A DNA stretch of 64,000 nt from Heliopora coerulea (lineage: Eukaryota > Cnidaria > Anthozoa > Scleralcyonacea > Helioporidae), in the NCBI GenBank assembly GCA_030142905.1, contig JASJOG010000072.1:1084001-1148000 (forward strand). Direction: 5' to 3'. Position 1 is the first letter of the stretch. Each line of letters starts with the position of its first letter. Below, in pieces: positions 35,564 to 48,700 of the stretch. The notes under the pieces were generated by a model that saw only the letters and a list, made by a program, of their open reading frames with translations, was not told where the DNA came from and did not search any database. The position numbers and the translations under genes were made by a program.

Positions 35564-36093
35564 AGCCTATTTTGTTGATGTACACCAGTAACTAGCATGA
35601 TTTTTCATTGATTTTTTCGTTAATCTGTTGACTCGATCTCATCATCTTCGGCAGGAGAACGCCAAACAATCCTACTTTTAGTTAGGGTATCAACTAGGAT
35701 TTGCGTTTTTACGCCAATAACATGTTTAATTCAGCCACAGAAAAAAGAAAAAATCCGATGTCTATTAATTTTCGGCCATTTTGTCATGCTAACCAAAACC
35801 CATAGCAACCAAGAGCCTGCGACCTTGACGGCCAGCAAAATACATATATTCAAGTAAAATATAATGCATATTTATTGCATGTAAAATAAAATATAGCAAG
35901 ATTAATAAGACAAAGCAAGACATTTAAAGAGAAAACTTATTGTTCACCGATATCACCAAAGCAGGTTGTTACAAGACTATATTTTCCTGCAAGTTTCGTA
36001 GTTACAGACCTTTCAAACCCGTTCCTGCTGGTGATGTAAGGATAATCAAAACTACAAATTTCAACAGCAGACGTCGTCCGTATGAAAATACAA

Positions 36094-36126
<33 letters not shown>

Positions 36127-36216
36127 AATGTAGCTGTTGGGTCTCTGAAAAGAAGAGTGCTCAATACAAAGGTGTAGAGCTTTAATAGTCTATTTGGTTA
36201 ATGTCTAAGCTTAATG

Positions 36217-36251
<35 letters not shown>

Positions 36252-36973
36252 ATTTCCAAAAGCAATCTCAACGTTGTCGCTCCAATGCAACCATTACGAT
36301 ATGACTGAAAAGTCTTGCGTTGCGGTCGACTTTTTGCTTTCGTAAGGCCCTCGTTGACAAGCATTCAGATTTCACAAAATTCTGGAAACTTTTCCTGCGT
36401 TAGACTCTTTCTGTGAAGATGTGCAAACGGTATGCATTCGAACTGGTTCAAAGAATGAAAATCGCTCAATCGTCTTGGTCTCTCTCTCCTGAAGTATTAA
36501 ATTCTTTTACATTTTGCAAGGTCAACGACAGTTCGACAATGCAAAGATACCAGAAGCCGGTTATTCAAGGGAGGATTGACGTTAATCCAGCATAACCAGT
36601 TAACTCATTTCCAGCAGGATGTCTCCTTTTGACGGATGAAATCGTCTGACGTTAGCCAGAGTAAAATAATAGGGAACCAACCTTGCCGGGAAAGAGTTAA
36701 TATGTTGTATTTTAGTTCTAGTTCAGTTTTTTTAACTAATCGAATTCGAATTTCACATCGAAAAACCTGTCGAAGAAAATTTTGACTTTCTTCAATAATA
36801 TCCGCACAGTTTTCCCATGAAATTTTCGCGAACCCAGGATTAAGAAAATCGTCATCTGAACAACCGGATTCGGGAGCGAAAATTTGCATAAGATTCTCAG
36901 AAATTGCTCATGTGATATCGCTTGTTCAATCGAAACTTCGTCCAGGCGAAAATAATTATGGCTTTTAATCTTT
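35564..36973. other. Intergenic region between TPR-CHAT start and DOK stop
   Basis: Should contain the TPR-CHAT promoter and the DOK 3' untranslated region, since both genes are on the minus strand. Holds two (TA)n tracts (about 36096-36128 and 36216-36248) and an inverted ctggctaacgc repeat. The ORFs at 36605-36889 and 36736-37116 are shadows or 3' UTR. Confidence 0.6.
36600..36705 (-). repeat. Dispersed ctggctaacgc repeat, copy 4 (inverted)
   Basis: Read on the minus strand: attaactctttcccggcaag, ttattttactctggctaacg and cagacgatttcatccgtcaa, followed by ggagacatcctgc. Confidence 0.8.
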
Positions 36974-39900
36974 CTACGTATTGGCATCCTTATCTTGAGG
37001 TAAATCAGGTAAAGGTCTCTTTGATTCTGATCTCTCCATTTTCCTCCGAGTTGATGCACTGGTGATTGTATCGTCGTCGTGGATTTCCGCGTACGCACTC
37101 GACTCATCATCGGCAACTAATCGTCGCAAACTCGAGGACGACTCGTTGCCCAGTACACTGTGTTTGTCAAGCTTTTGTTGCGTTTTCTTTGATTTTCGAG
37201 ACACCTTTTCGTATCTTCTCACGGAGTCATCTTCACTTTTTTTCGAAATGCGGCCTATTCGCTTGAGAATACTGTCAAGTTTGAAATTGCTCCCGGCTTT
37301 GGATAAACCTTTCGGGGATCCTTTTCCAGACTTGTCCTTCTTTACGACCGAGTAAAGGGCTAACGTCGGTGCACTACGGTGCAAAGTACTCCGTTTTGAG
37401 GGATCCAACCCACTGTCTTTCCCTAACGAGAGCTTCCGAAGATCAGTGTCGCTGGAATGAGTATTGAGCCTGGATCTTGGTTCAGCACTCTCGTACGCAA
37501 CACTTGTAGCTTCGTCAACATCTTGATAATGAGACGATGGATTTTGCACAGCTGCAGATGACGGTTCCACTTCCATCACCGGCCCACTTACCGGTGTCTC
37601 TCTTGAGATGGTTCTGTTTCTCGTTTCGTAAGCACGGTTGGAATAATCGGCATCTTGTTGGTGGGTTTGGCTGTTTTCATTCTCAGGTTCGGCTTTCATC
37701 ATGCAAGACGGCTTCTGTGGAAGAGGCGGAGGTAGCTCCCCGACGGGAGAGGCTTCTTGCTCGGTCGCACGGATATTTACCCATGGGTATGGCTGAGGGA
37801 CGTGAGCGATGAGATTTCCAAACGCGTCATGAATCGCCGTTTCCTGCAAATAGAAAAGAAAAAAAGGCCCAAAAGAATGAATGAATTTTCTTATCCGTTC
37901 ATACTGTCAATCTTGCACATAATAATACTACGAAATCTGTAACTAAAATCCTTCCACCACAGCACCCCCCACAACATGATAGGTACTCACAGCGTCCACT
38001 TGAGGTCTTGGCGGGCTTACGGAGTTAGTTTGTCCCGGTGATACATTCTCCTGCATTCTGTCCAAGTGATCATAACTGTTCATAGCATCGCCCTGGTGAA
38101 CACTTCCCCTAGACCTGTCAAGTTTGTCATAGAACTCGCGACTTGTGGCAGTTCCCATATTCTTCTGACTGCTGGACCAAGACGAATGACGGTAACGATC
38201 CAAATGATTGTAGCTATCCTCGAGCGGAGGACTTGACCAAGAACTAAACCGTGAGCGACTTCCTCCCTCCAAGCTTCCAAAGGATCGCGAGCGACTGTCG
38301 GTACGACCGGGAGCACCGTGGACGCTCGAGCCACGTTCTAAATGGTCATACGAGTCGTTAAACTGCATACCACGGAGGGTTCCTCGACTTCCTTGTCTGT
38401 CCTGTAAAGTGCTGGTGCTGTTCAAGTATCTGTAAGAAGTGTCAGTGATCTGTGAACTGTGGTCGGTGAAGCTTCCTCCGCGATCTAGGCGATCATATGA
38501 ATCGGCAATTGCTGTGCTTGCGAAGCTGTTGCGTTCTAAACGGTTGTAGATTTGCTTGTCGTTTCCACCTATCGGCAGCGGCTTGGCGGACATAGCTGGG
38601 ATAACTACAACAGGATAAAGAAATCGATTGGGAAAATAACGAACAAGCGGGTATAAAATACAACTTACACTTTACAACGTATTTACCCCATTACCAGATA
38701 TCTGGCTCTGCTGAACAAAATTGTTTGGCGTAAGCCAAACTAAAATTCTGAGTGGTCGCCCCCGATAGTGAGGAGCTTAACAGAGATAGATCTTAACTTT
38801 TTCACTGTCAGATGTTTACTTCGGTTGAATAACGTCTAGATTGGCTCAAAATTCAATCACCTGGCGTTATCGACAATAGGATCCTAAGAGATCGACCCAT
38901 AGTGAATGGCTAAATAGTGAATTACTTATTGATGGAGGGCTCTCTACACGTGACACCCCTGTAGAGGAGACACCATTCTAAAGTATATATTTACTTCCAG
39001 GCTCACTTCTTTTGGATTATTTTAAGGCTGATTACGATTGTCGCTTGTTCCTCCTGACGTAGGCAGGAATCGCGCTCTTACGGGATAATTGAATACGTCA
39101 GGATGATGAATCGTATGCCACAATCCTATCAAGTAGACGGGCCGTAACGATTACCATACAAGGAAGGACACCTCTCTAAAGCAGACATGTCTCGAAAAAA
39201 GACACCTCCGTGGAACCTACACCACTCACTGAGAGAGAAACCTCTTCAGAACAAACAACTAGAACTGACAATTACAGACTTCCTAGGCAGCATACCTCCC
39301 AGATTAAGCGTGGAGTTATTTAACATCACGCTCCAACGTAGCTTCCCATAAGCTTGAGCAATTTCTTCGTCGTCTAGTCCGGAATCTCGTCGTTTTCTTC
39401 CGTTAGCTGATCGTACCCTTTTTGCTCGAAGGCTCGTGAACCGATCGAGCTGATCGAAGATATCGTTGTCTTCACTGTTTGTAGTGTGAAAATTATACTT
39501 GCCCTCCCCCATGGGTGACTTACGACCAGCCTCGAAGACGAATTCGTTGTTGTCCGTGCATTCGTAGTTACGAATCGTGGTCAGCGGCCACTGCGAAAGC
39601 ACAGAGTGTGTACGTTCTAGCGCTAGGGTGATTCCCCATTCGGATAAGTGCAACAAGCAGTTTAGATTCTTGGCGCCAATTCTTTGTAAACATTTGCCTT
39701 CGCCTCCTTTGACCCTGAAACTATTTTCTGGGAGAAATATTAATAAAAGAGTAAGTCCAGTAAACGTTTTATAAACTAGTGGAACCGTTAGTCGTTTATC
39801 GTCAATACATTAACGTCACGTGCACCATTGGCACTCGACTTACGTCATCAGAGACTGAAAATATGGCAGAAACTTCAAACAGTATTTTAATTATGCTTTC

Positions 39901-42900
39901 AAGGAGTGTGTTTACTTGTGATGACATTCATTTTGCCTTTTCTTTGACATTCTTAATCTTCCTATTTCCTTCTCTTTTCACATCCATCTTGTTTCTATCC
40001 CTTTCTCCAGCATTTCCACTTCTGCATTTCATTCCCTTTCTTCCTCCATCACTTTCTTTTAGTTCCCTTTTGTCTCTTCTTTCAATTTTCTTCTAAGAAA
40101 TAACAATTCAACACCACCACCACAGTTTTATACCATGCATCAATTTCCCTTCTTTTCTTCCCAGCATTCTGTCTTCCACTTCCTAAGTCATCTCGAAGTA
40201 GGTGGGATGAGAGTGCTAGGGGAAATGATTCTGTAAACATACTTAAAATATTCATTGACAATTCACAAAGAAAACACAAAAGAAATTGGCTCCTTATTAG
40301 TATGCTGTAAGATACAGAATACTAATTAGAATTATGAACTTTTCTCTTCAATTTTCTATGTTAAAATTTACTGAAACTTCCAAATAGCCTGTAAACATGG
40401 CCATTTAAATGTATTTGTATTTTAAGAAAGATACAATATTTGCATCCAAACTGTATGCACTTTACTATCACTTACCTGCTAAATCCCATAGAGTTTGGCC
40501 ACTCATATTGTATCTATTGCTAAAAGATCTGTTACATGTAACTGCATAAACATGACAGCTACTGTATATTCTGTCCTAATATCACAGTTTCATTTAAAAA
40601 GCCAACTTTATATGCTTTCTTTGTCACTTAATTTCTCAAAATATCTGACTTTCACTTTTGGAGGTAAATAAATCCTGCAATCAGTGCAGGGTCTTGAAAT
40701 GTGAAAATTTGGTGCTTTATCTATTTTATTTGGAAATGCACCCCAGAATGTGTATTTTTTTTTCCTCTGGTTTACTTCATCAGCTATCTTACCTGCCATA
40801 GATGCACTCAATCTGGTTTGCATCATAAACTGAATCACCCATAAATCCATAGTTTTCTCATTAACAGCCATGAGGTAATGTGCTTCATCATCATTTGAAA
40901 TCTCAAACATGTTCTTCCCCTTTTCTTGTTTATGTTTGAAAACCCAGTACTTGGGAAACAAACTAAAAGAACCTTTAGGAAATTCTTTTCTCCAATCTTC
41001 TTCTCTCTCGAACCACTGGAAGTACACATTTTCATCTCCATCATACCTTCTCAACACACAGAAGTACTTCTTCCAATATTTTGACTTTTTTAAGAAACCT
41101 TTGTTTTTATTTTGCTCTTCCTTTTCTAACCAGCCCTGAAACACATAAATCATTTGACATAAAAAAAGTCAAAACAATTTGAAAGTTTATTGGACATTCC
41201 TTAGCTATTAGGGATGAAATTGCTGTCAAGGTTTCGACTCCCAAAGAATGCTTTTTATACAATTTAAACAATCAACTAAAAAGAGTTCATATCATATGGC
41301 ATCCATGTTGAATGGGAGAAGTAAACAATGTTGAAAGATATAATGAAAATTATGAATTGTGAATGGAGTAAAGCAAGCAGTAATGAATAGAATGATAGAT
41401 AAGTACACGTACAATAAAGCCACGTCAATTAACTCTTTCCCAGTGGCACAAGACTTGTACAATTTTACTCTGGCTAATGCCTGACAATTTTACTTGTCAA
41501 GGGGACAGCTCCCTCTGAAAAACCTTTATACTCCAGTAAATATGTAGTACCACCACTCATCTATATAGTAAAAGTCTCAACACATTTATAGTGCCAAAAC
41601 TACTTTAAATTGCTCTTCATTTTATATTTTGGTTCTCATTTACTCTTTAGGGATGCAGAATTACCACAAATACCAGGGTACAACCCACTCCTGAACTAAA
41701 GGCACACTCACACATGTTTTCTGGTGATTAGGATGGAAGGCATCTAGCCTATCACATATGAAAGATAATCTTGATTTTATTAACACTTATTCTGTGTAAA
41801 AGCAGCACCCTAAATTTAACCTATTAACCCCAAAACTAGCATTTTTAAGCTTTACCCAGGGTATACCCAAACAATTAACCCTGTCAAAGGTAATCTGTTG
41901 CTGTTATGGTGATTGTGATAAACCTACCTCAGTTGAGCAAAGAACTCTACAGCATGGTAGTGGTCATATCATATCAAATGTCAGAAAATTTAACTCATCA
42001 ACTCTCATGAAATTTAAATGTTGTTGAATTATTTTGATTAACACTGCAGATATACTGCACACTCAAGTCATAAGTTTAGCACAGAAACCCCTTTCTGAAA
42101 AAAAAATTAAAAAATGGCTTTTTAAAAGTTCTGAGCATGGGATTGAAGTTTCAGGGTCAATTCCAGAGGATCTTAAATCTAGATGATAATATTTCTCACA
42201 AGTTACAATAAGATATATGTTTTCTGGAAGTCTTCTCAGACAGAAATTAAAGAAAAAAATCTGAAGCATTAAAAACCATTTTTCATATCTCTAAGAAAGG
42301 ATAATGATGTGAACTACAAAGTGATGGAAACACGCGTTACATAAACTGGCCTGATGGGTAAACTAATTACTTTACGAAAGTTTCTTTCATGTGTATCTTT
42401 CTTAATCTATAAACCGGAAGCTATTATCCAGACGGTGATTTCAAGGGATAATGAATTCTAGATATTTTTGTAACAAGAAATATATAGTCACTGAAAAGGA
42501 TTACGAATAAAACTATTTAACTTCAAAATTCCGTCCAAGAAGGTAAATCACAGCACTGGATAATAGTCTTAAGTAGTGTAGGTGTGAAATGCGAAAGTGG
42601 AAATTGCTTCATGTAGTCAATTCTTAAGGTTTTATGATTTTCAAATGTGATACTTTGATAATTGTTGAATTTATATGATGGTGAGACAGACGATAATTAT
42701 ATAAATCAACACGTTATCTATAGATAAAGCACAGTCATCTCAAAAATTATGAATGACCTTACCCCTAACCTGAAGGTAAACATTACTTACAGGAATCGAT
42801 AATTAGAACGACAGTAATTCTATTTTCCAGCAATTGTTAAACCACGGAACATTGTAATTTGGTGATCGCAGAAGTTACAATTCCAATTCTCCAAATAATA

Positions 42901-43120
42901 ACTGACTGGATAATAAAAACGTCATCGATTACGAGGTCGAACTCTTGTTATCATAACAAGTTTAACATTACGCAGATTGTCATAACGTCTTAACTTCGTC
43001 TGTCACTGTCTTTCATCGTTTGCCAAATAACGATCGCGAATTGCACTATTCACTAGATTACTTCCTTAAAATGAAAAGTAAACGGATTACCTGGAATATT
43101 TCTTCGAAGTGTGTGTCCAT
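36974..43120 (-). CDS. DOK-type docking protein: PH plus IRS-type PTB with a seven-fold YxxL array
   Basis: Six exons on the minus strand: 43120-43091 (MDTHFEEIFQ), 41135-40793, 39854-39809, 39714-39296, 38604-37991, 37843-36974 (TAG). All are in phase and encode 773 residues. PH domain about 11-118 (GWLEKEEQNKNKGFLKKSKY to MDLWVIQFM). IRS-type PTB domain about 127-245 (WGITLALERTHSVLSQWPL, FVFEAGRKSPMGEGKYNFHT, DIFDQL); arginines matching the two phosphotyrosine-binding positions of DOK PTB domains are present (IRNY, AGRK). PH plus PTB order defines the DOK family of membrane-recruited substrates of receptor tyrosine kinases. Residues 298-462 repeat a YxxL motif seven times. The C-terminal part adds a proline-rich stretch (PPPLPQKP) and more tyrosines (YETR, YQDV, YESA, YSVV, YEKV, YAEI). 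YxxP RasGAP-type sites of vertebrate DOKs are not evident. The first exon lies about 2 kb upstream of exon 2. The 46-base exon 3 is the least certain. Confidence 0.87.
38057..38551 (-). other. Seven-copy tyrosine motif array of the DOK-type protein
   Basis: Within exon 5: IYNRLER (Y299), SYDRLDR (Y316), SYRYLNS (Y337), SYDHLER (Y365), SYNHLDR (Y411), FYDKLDR (Y438), SYDHLDR (Y457). Consensus [SF]Y[DN]xL[DE]R; spacings are 17, 21, 28, 46, 27 and 19 residues. Linkers are Ser/Gly/Arg-rich and unrelated in sequence, so it is the motif, not a longer unit, that is conserved. Confidence 0.9.
40215..40525 (+). repeat. Dispersed repeat, copy 2 (other copy 1820-2125)
   Basis: Matches the intronic repeat of DROSHA through gatacagaatactaattaga, gttaaaatttactgaaactt, aaacatggccattt and ctcatattgtatctatt. 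It lies in the DOK intron between exons 2 and 3. Confidence 0.75.
41428..41525 (+). repeat. Dispersed ctggctaacgc repeat, copy 5
   Basis: aactctttcccagtggcac, ttttactctggctaatgcct, ttttacttgtcaaggggaca and gctccctctgaaaa match copy 1. It lies in the DOK first intron. Confidence 0.8.
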
Positions 43121-45787
43121 TTCGTTGATTTCACGGTCGTCGACATTGATCAATACTCGAACCCAGGACAAGGGACGTGTGCGCAATGTTAATGACGCTT
43201 GCTAAAACTTTTGCAAACTTCCTAAGCCAAATTGGGTTGATATTCCAAATCGCCATCGCCATCCCGATTTCATAATGAAATTGCCGTCTCAATATAATAA
43301 ATGCCAATGCAATTTACGGAATAACACCTTCTTGCTTGCGAGTTAACGAGTAAAACGCGCGATTTCAAAAAATGACACTTGCGGTTATTAACAGTCTTGG
43401 AATTGCTGCCTGTGGCGTGGTGTCACAGACAGTTTCATTATGCTCGTAATAAACGACCTGTCCGACTAAAAAGGTCCATGCAAAAATTCAAACGGTGCAG
43501 ATCATCCAAGCGTCCTTTAGGAAGCAATGCCTCCAATACTCAAACCCAGAAGTATCGTCAACCGGATTTGTGCCATCCATTACTGATCACTTAGCTGCAC
43601 CAACACTTCACCAACAAGGAAAACAAATCATTTCCACCTCTAATATGGATGAATTTGGCGTCAGATAACCACTGATTTCCCGCAGTCTTTATCAGTTGAT
43701 CAAATAGAACCCAGTGGCATAACGAGGAAAATTGCCGTCCGGAGCGAGAGTGGAAAATGCCGCCCCCCAACGAAAGAGAAAAGAAAAAACAAAAGACTCA
43801 AAAAGCAGGCATGCATAGAGAATATTCTACCGAAAAAATTGAATATTCTTTCTCCACTATGTACGTTAATTCAAATTACTACCCAGCGCTCATGTGTAAA
43901 CTTATGCAAACTTCGCTGTTCAACTTCTATCAATCTTCAAATAAATAGTAATCAGTTGGTTTTATGTTTGTCTATCAACAACACGAGAACAACTTAATAT
44001 GTAGGCCAACGTTTTCAGGACATTGACGGCCAAAAATGCCGCCGCTCCAAAAAGTGCCGCCCGGGGCATCTGCTCCGATTGCCCCCCCTCCTCGTTACGC
44101 CACTGATATAACCCATACGTTCTTTCAAAATCATTGCGATCGAAGTACAAGGCCGAGATTTGAAGCGTAAGCAAGACGTGAATTTTAAGCGTCAGTAAAA
44201 GCTGATATTTTGGCCAAAAATCGCTATTTTTTATCGTGTTTATTTGGTCAAAATTGGTTTAAAGTAGTTCGGAGCACGAGAAAACATGACATGTAGATTT
44301 AATGAAATGACGAGCATCTATTCTAAAGGAATGATAAAATGAACTTGTTCTGATGACTGTCGTGATACAAAGATTGACAGCAACCTAGAACAACAGTCGA
44401 CCTACTCATTTTTTACAGCGGCGGCTAGAAATAGAACAGATACATACAAAACATGAGATTTCCACGAGGAGACTGGGAAGGAGGTGGGTGACAATCCTTT
44501 GAAATGAGGTATGGACTTCAAGGCATAGATCACACCGCCCTCTTTTCATATCAGGGGGAGTGGTTGGATTAGGGTTAGTGTTTCGATGCAGCATTTCCAG
44601 TTGTACGGGTAATATTGCGATTTTTCCGTCTCAAAAAAGAGAATCTATATGCAATCGCATACGAATTCTTGTACGGCAATGGCAGGATCGCTATATGATC
44701 CGATTCTTAAAATCGGGTCCGCATTCGTGTCCGCGTAAGTACATATGGACACACACCTTATATTTTAAGTCCTCGCGATTTTTGCCGTACCTGTATCCGT
44801 ACCTGTATCCGTACAAATGGAAATGTAAATTAAAGGTTAGTGTCTGGATTACTTTTAGGGTATGATTTTGGTTTTAGTAAGCTTCTTGCTTTCAAAGATA
44901 GGGGAAATGTACGTACTAGTTATTCATATCTTTTGCATTACCTTGCATTACCTCGGCTAAAAGGTTTATCAGATTACTTCTCAGTCTTCCCACGGAAACC
45001 AAATTATTAAGTATATACTTAATAATAATCACCGTTTCGATCGACTGTTAAGAAATACAGCTTTGTACACTTCTAGGGTCGGTTCTTTAAAACATGGATA
45101 ACTTTTTATCTGCCTGGTGACTTCCCATTCGGTGGATAAAAAACATCCAGTTGATAAGTACAGTTCCTCAAGACAAGGTTAGTGCCACACGTCCACTAAG
45201 TTACCCTCAAAAACCATTATTAATTCACGAGGAAAACACAAATCATAACCGAGTCGTGATAAAAGCACGTCCACTTATCTCCTCAAATTTTTGCGGCTCA
45301 CAAAACGTTGTCATACTTTCTTCGTAAATTACCGTATAGAGGGCTAAAAAAATTGGCTGTACGCACTTTATCGGATTCAAAACACTCGGTTGTCACCTCG
45401 TGTTTTATATCCAGTAAAGCACTTCAGCTCACTTTTTAAACATTACTTTGATGACTTTCTATCGGACAAGAATAAGTTATCCCGGCTTTAATGAACCGAT
45501 CCTTGTTTTACAAGAATATTCACTAGCGATACGTTTTAAGTAACGTTTATTGATCAGTGCCATGTCAGGGCATCAACTTTATTTCTCTGATAGGTTTTTT
45601 GATTGTTTCAATATGCTGAAGCGATCAAGTTAAATCGATGTTATAAGCGAGATTGTGTTCTTGATTTCAAATCTGAACTCAGAATCTTAACTGAGGTTTG
45701 GTCTTGATAATAAATCTAGAAAAGTGGTACAGCAGTTTAGGAAAATACAACGACTGTGCCGAGTTGAATTTGCATTTACCAACTTAC
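43121..45787. other. Intergenic region between DOK start and the last CDC73 exon found
   Basis: Holds a hAT-like MITE (43712-44105). A final CDC73 exon of about a dozen codons is expected here on the minus strand but was not identified. Plausible site of the DOK promoter. Confidence 0.55.
43712..44105. mobile_element. hAT-like MITE with CAGTGGC termini
   Basis: Begins cagtggcataacgagg and ends cctcgttacgccactg, inverted repeats of 16 bases with one mismatch. It is flanked by atagaacc and atataacc (7 of 8 matching), consistent with the 8-bp target duplication of hAT transposons. Subterminal gccgcc-rich words are repeated near both ends (ccgtccggagcg, gccgcccggggc). No transposase is present. 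Confidence 0.88.
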
Positions 45788-48700
45788 TTGTCCAGTTCTT
45801 CCCAGAATTTTATCATCGAAGCACGATCCAGGTGACGTCTGTTGCGACTGATCTAAACAAAGAGACAATGTTTTGTATAGATGGCGCATTTTAACAACCA
45901 TTTACGTAAACAATCATCCGACCAACTAAGCAACCAAGTTAACAACACCAACACAACAAATCAAACTACACACCAGTTCATTTACCAATGGCGTAACTAC
46001 CGGGATAACCTGGAGCCCGCCTCCTAAAAATTTACTGGGCCACCCCAACTTCTAACAGGGAATGTAATCATTAACCTCTATAAAGTTTGGGGTTCCCACA
46101 ATTGCAGGAATGCAAGATGACATATTTGAGTGTTTGAGAGTTATTCCCAAAAATCTGCACTTAATATTGCCCCCAAATTTGCTGAGGGTTTCTCAAGGCC
46201 TCCCCACTTGAAATGTCCTCGTTATGCCACTGTCACTTGCCCATCCACCGATCAACCCACACACCAACTCACTATTCTAGCCCACCCACCAAGCAATCCA
46301 CTAACCAGATGGCTCACCCACTTCCTCAATCACTAATAAGCAAGCAACCCACCAACTAACCAACCCACCATCTCGGCCACCCAATCCGATCGACCAAATG
46401 ACTCACCTACACTCCAATAAATGTTAGTTCTATATTTACCACTCTATCTCACACTTATACTCTGCCACTCCAATTTATCGGTCCTTTCTTCTTCAACCTT
46501 AATAATTATACACAAGTCACTTCGAGGCACTTACTGTTAAAACGTGAACGTCCCACTTTTCGACATTCGAATCAGTCTTCATCTCGTCAAATTTAAGGTG
46601 GAACGCTTTTACTTTGAATTAAAAAACAAAAAGTTGACTGGTGTCAAAAATTTAAGTTGATGACCAGAAAGACACTGTACGTGTGTAATGACATACTGTG
46701 AGTTCTTAAAGCTACCAACCTTTTGCAAAAATGTTTACAGGTGAACCATCGTTAGAGAGCCAAGGCCAGCCTTTGAATTGCCATGTTGGTCCTTGAACGA
46801 ATACGGCGACCACTCGGTTCCTAAGTAAAAAAGGTTAAGAGTACGAAACCATTTGTTAGGAACTTTCAAACTAAACATTTAAACTGAGGGCTGTAATAAC
46901 ACGAAGGTATTTGACCTTGTGATGCCACGGAGAATAAACCCACAGGTCCACCATTCATTCGTTTAGGACATGGACTTGGTGGCCGAGAAGCATGTTTCTC
47001 AGACAATAAAGCCCTGCATACACGACCAAGTTTTCCTTGACGAGGCGCCTTGCTCAAAAGCTGGTCATACCAGCTTTTCAAAAAGGTGACTCGTCAAGGA
47101 AAACTTGTCAATTATTTTCATACACACGAGCAAATCAAACTTGTCAAGGAGAACTTGGTCGTGTATACACACAGGGCTTAACATCCCCGAGTAATTTGTT
47201 GTCTTTAAATTAAAAACTCAACTGAAATCCAGCAAGGTTGTTCAAAAAACAAACAAGATAAGTTAAAACACTTCCAACGCTTTGCATACCCGCACGAAGG
47301 TCGCTGGCTGTCATGCCTGAATTACTTAAAACTGCCATGCAGTTTTCAGACGAAATAACGAGGTATGACTGTCTTATCCATGATGAAAAACTAATCCCTG
47401 GTGTTTGTGTTTAAATCACGACAACGAATGCGAGGCTTGAAGTAGTTAGTGTCCTACCTTTCGCTTGTTCTGTCCGTTAAATTTCCGACATTTATAGCAT
47501 TTTGACAATGTTGTACAACAGCATCCTCTGCCAATTGATTTTTTCAGTAAAAACAGGATGAACGCTTCTAGGCTATCCACACTACGCTGAGAGCTACATC
47601 CATACTGTTTCGTATAACAAGGTTGGACATTAAATCACTCACACTTTCTTGACTTCTTACTACATAAACTATTTGCAACAATGTATCCGCCTCACGAACT
47701 CTCAGAAACGATTTTTTACCCACCAGACTTGTTTGAACCGTCCAACGAGAACCGACCATGTCGTTGGGCTGACCTCAAGTAATGTCATGACCCAGTGAAA
47801 GATCTGTGTACTGTGAAGTACAGTCTTAGTGGTCCGCTTCAAGCGTAAGGTTGCCAGCGAATATTTAAGAAATAAGAAAGCAACCTTAGCCTTCTTTTTA
47901 TTGTTAATGCTGAAGTCTTACCAGTCGTTCGCCTGAAGTCTTTGTGTATTGTCGATAACTCGGTAGGGCACTGTGACGCTACCGTGAACTCCGTTAGTGA
48001 TTCCTTCCTTACGTCGTTGAATGAGCACCTCACTTTCCCGCCGAGTCCCACTTTGCTTTTTTTCTTCAGTTGTAGCAAACCTTGAAGAGAGAAATGGAGA
48101 AAAAATAAGCACCTTGGTTTGTCGTTGAGGTAATGACTGATTAAATTACTATTTGTACTGTAGTTTACACCCGTTCAAAAAACCTCATAACCTCGAATAC
48201 AATGTGCTTGAAAGTCAGTCAGTATATAAACAATGGAAGGCAAACTTTCATCATGATCAGATGTTGAGAAAATGTTTGAGCCAAACGGTTGATCTAACCC
48301 GTAAGCTTTTGATTGCCGATGAGACGTTCCAACCATTGAGCTACCGAGACTAAAGTGGGAAGCAAAAGTTACGAATGAGTGCTGGTCCTATTGCTGTGTA
48401 ATAGTCTAATACATATGCGATCTTGAACTCATGAAATACAATACGCAATGGAGAATCTCTCTGTTTGGGACCTCGAAGGCTCAAAGGTTAGGACGTCTCA
48501 CCAGTCTGTCGGGTAGGTATGAGTTCAATCTTCCTCTGAGGCTCAGAAATATTTTTTGAAGATGTGAGTTTGACGAGCATAAGTTTATCACTTGTAATAA
48601 CTCCCTGATCACACAGGTATAATTTTAATGTGTAACATTCATAGTCAGTCTACATGAAATGCAAGATTAACTTTTCCTTAAGAGTTTTTATTTACATTTT

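Noticed and set aside
36736..37116. 126-residue minus-strand ORF
   Set aside because: Shadow frame overlapping the last DOK exon and its 3' untranslated region.
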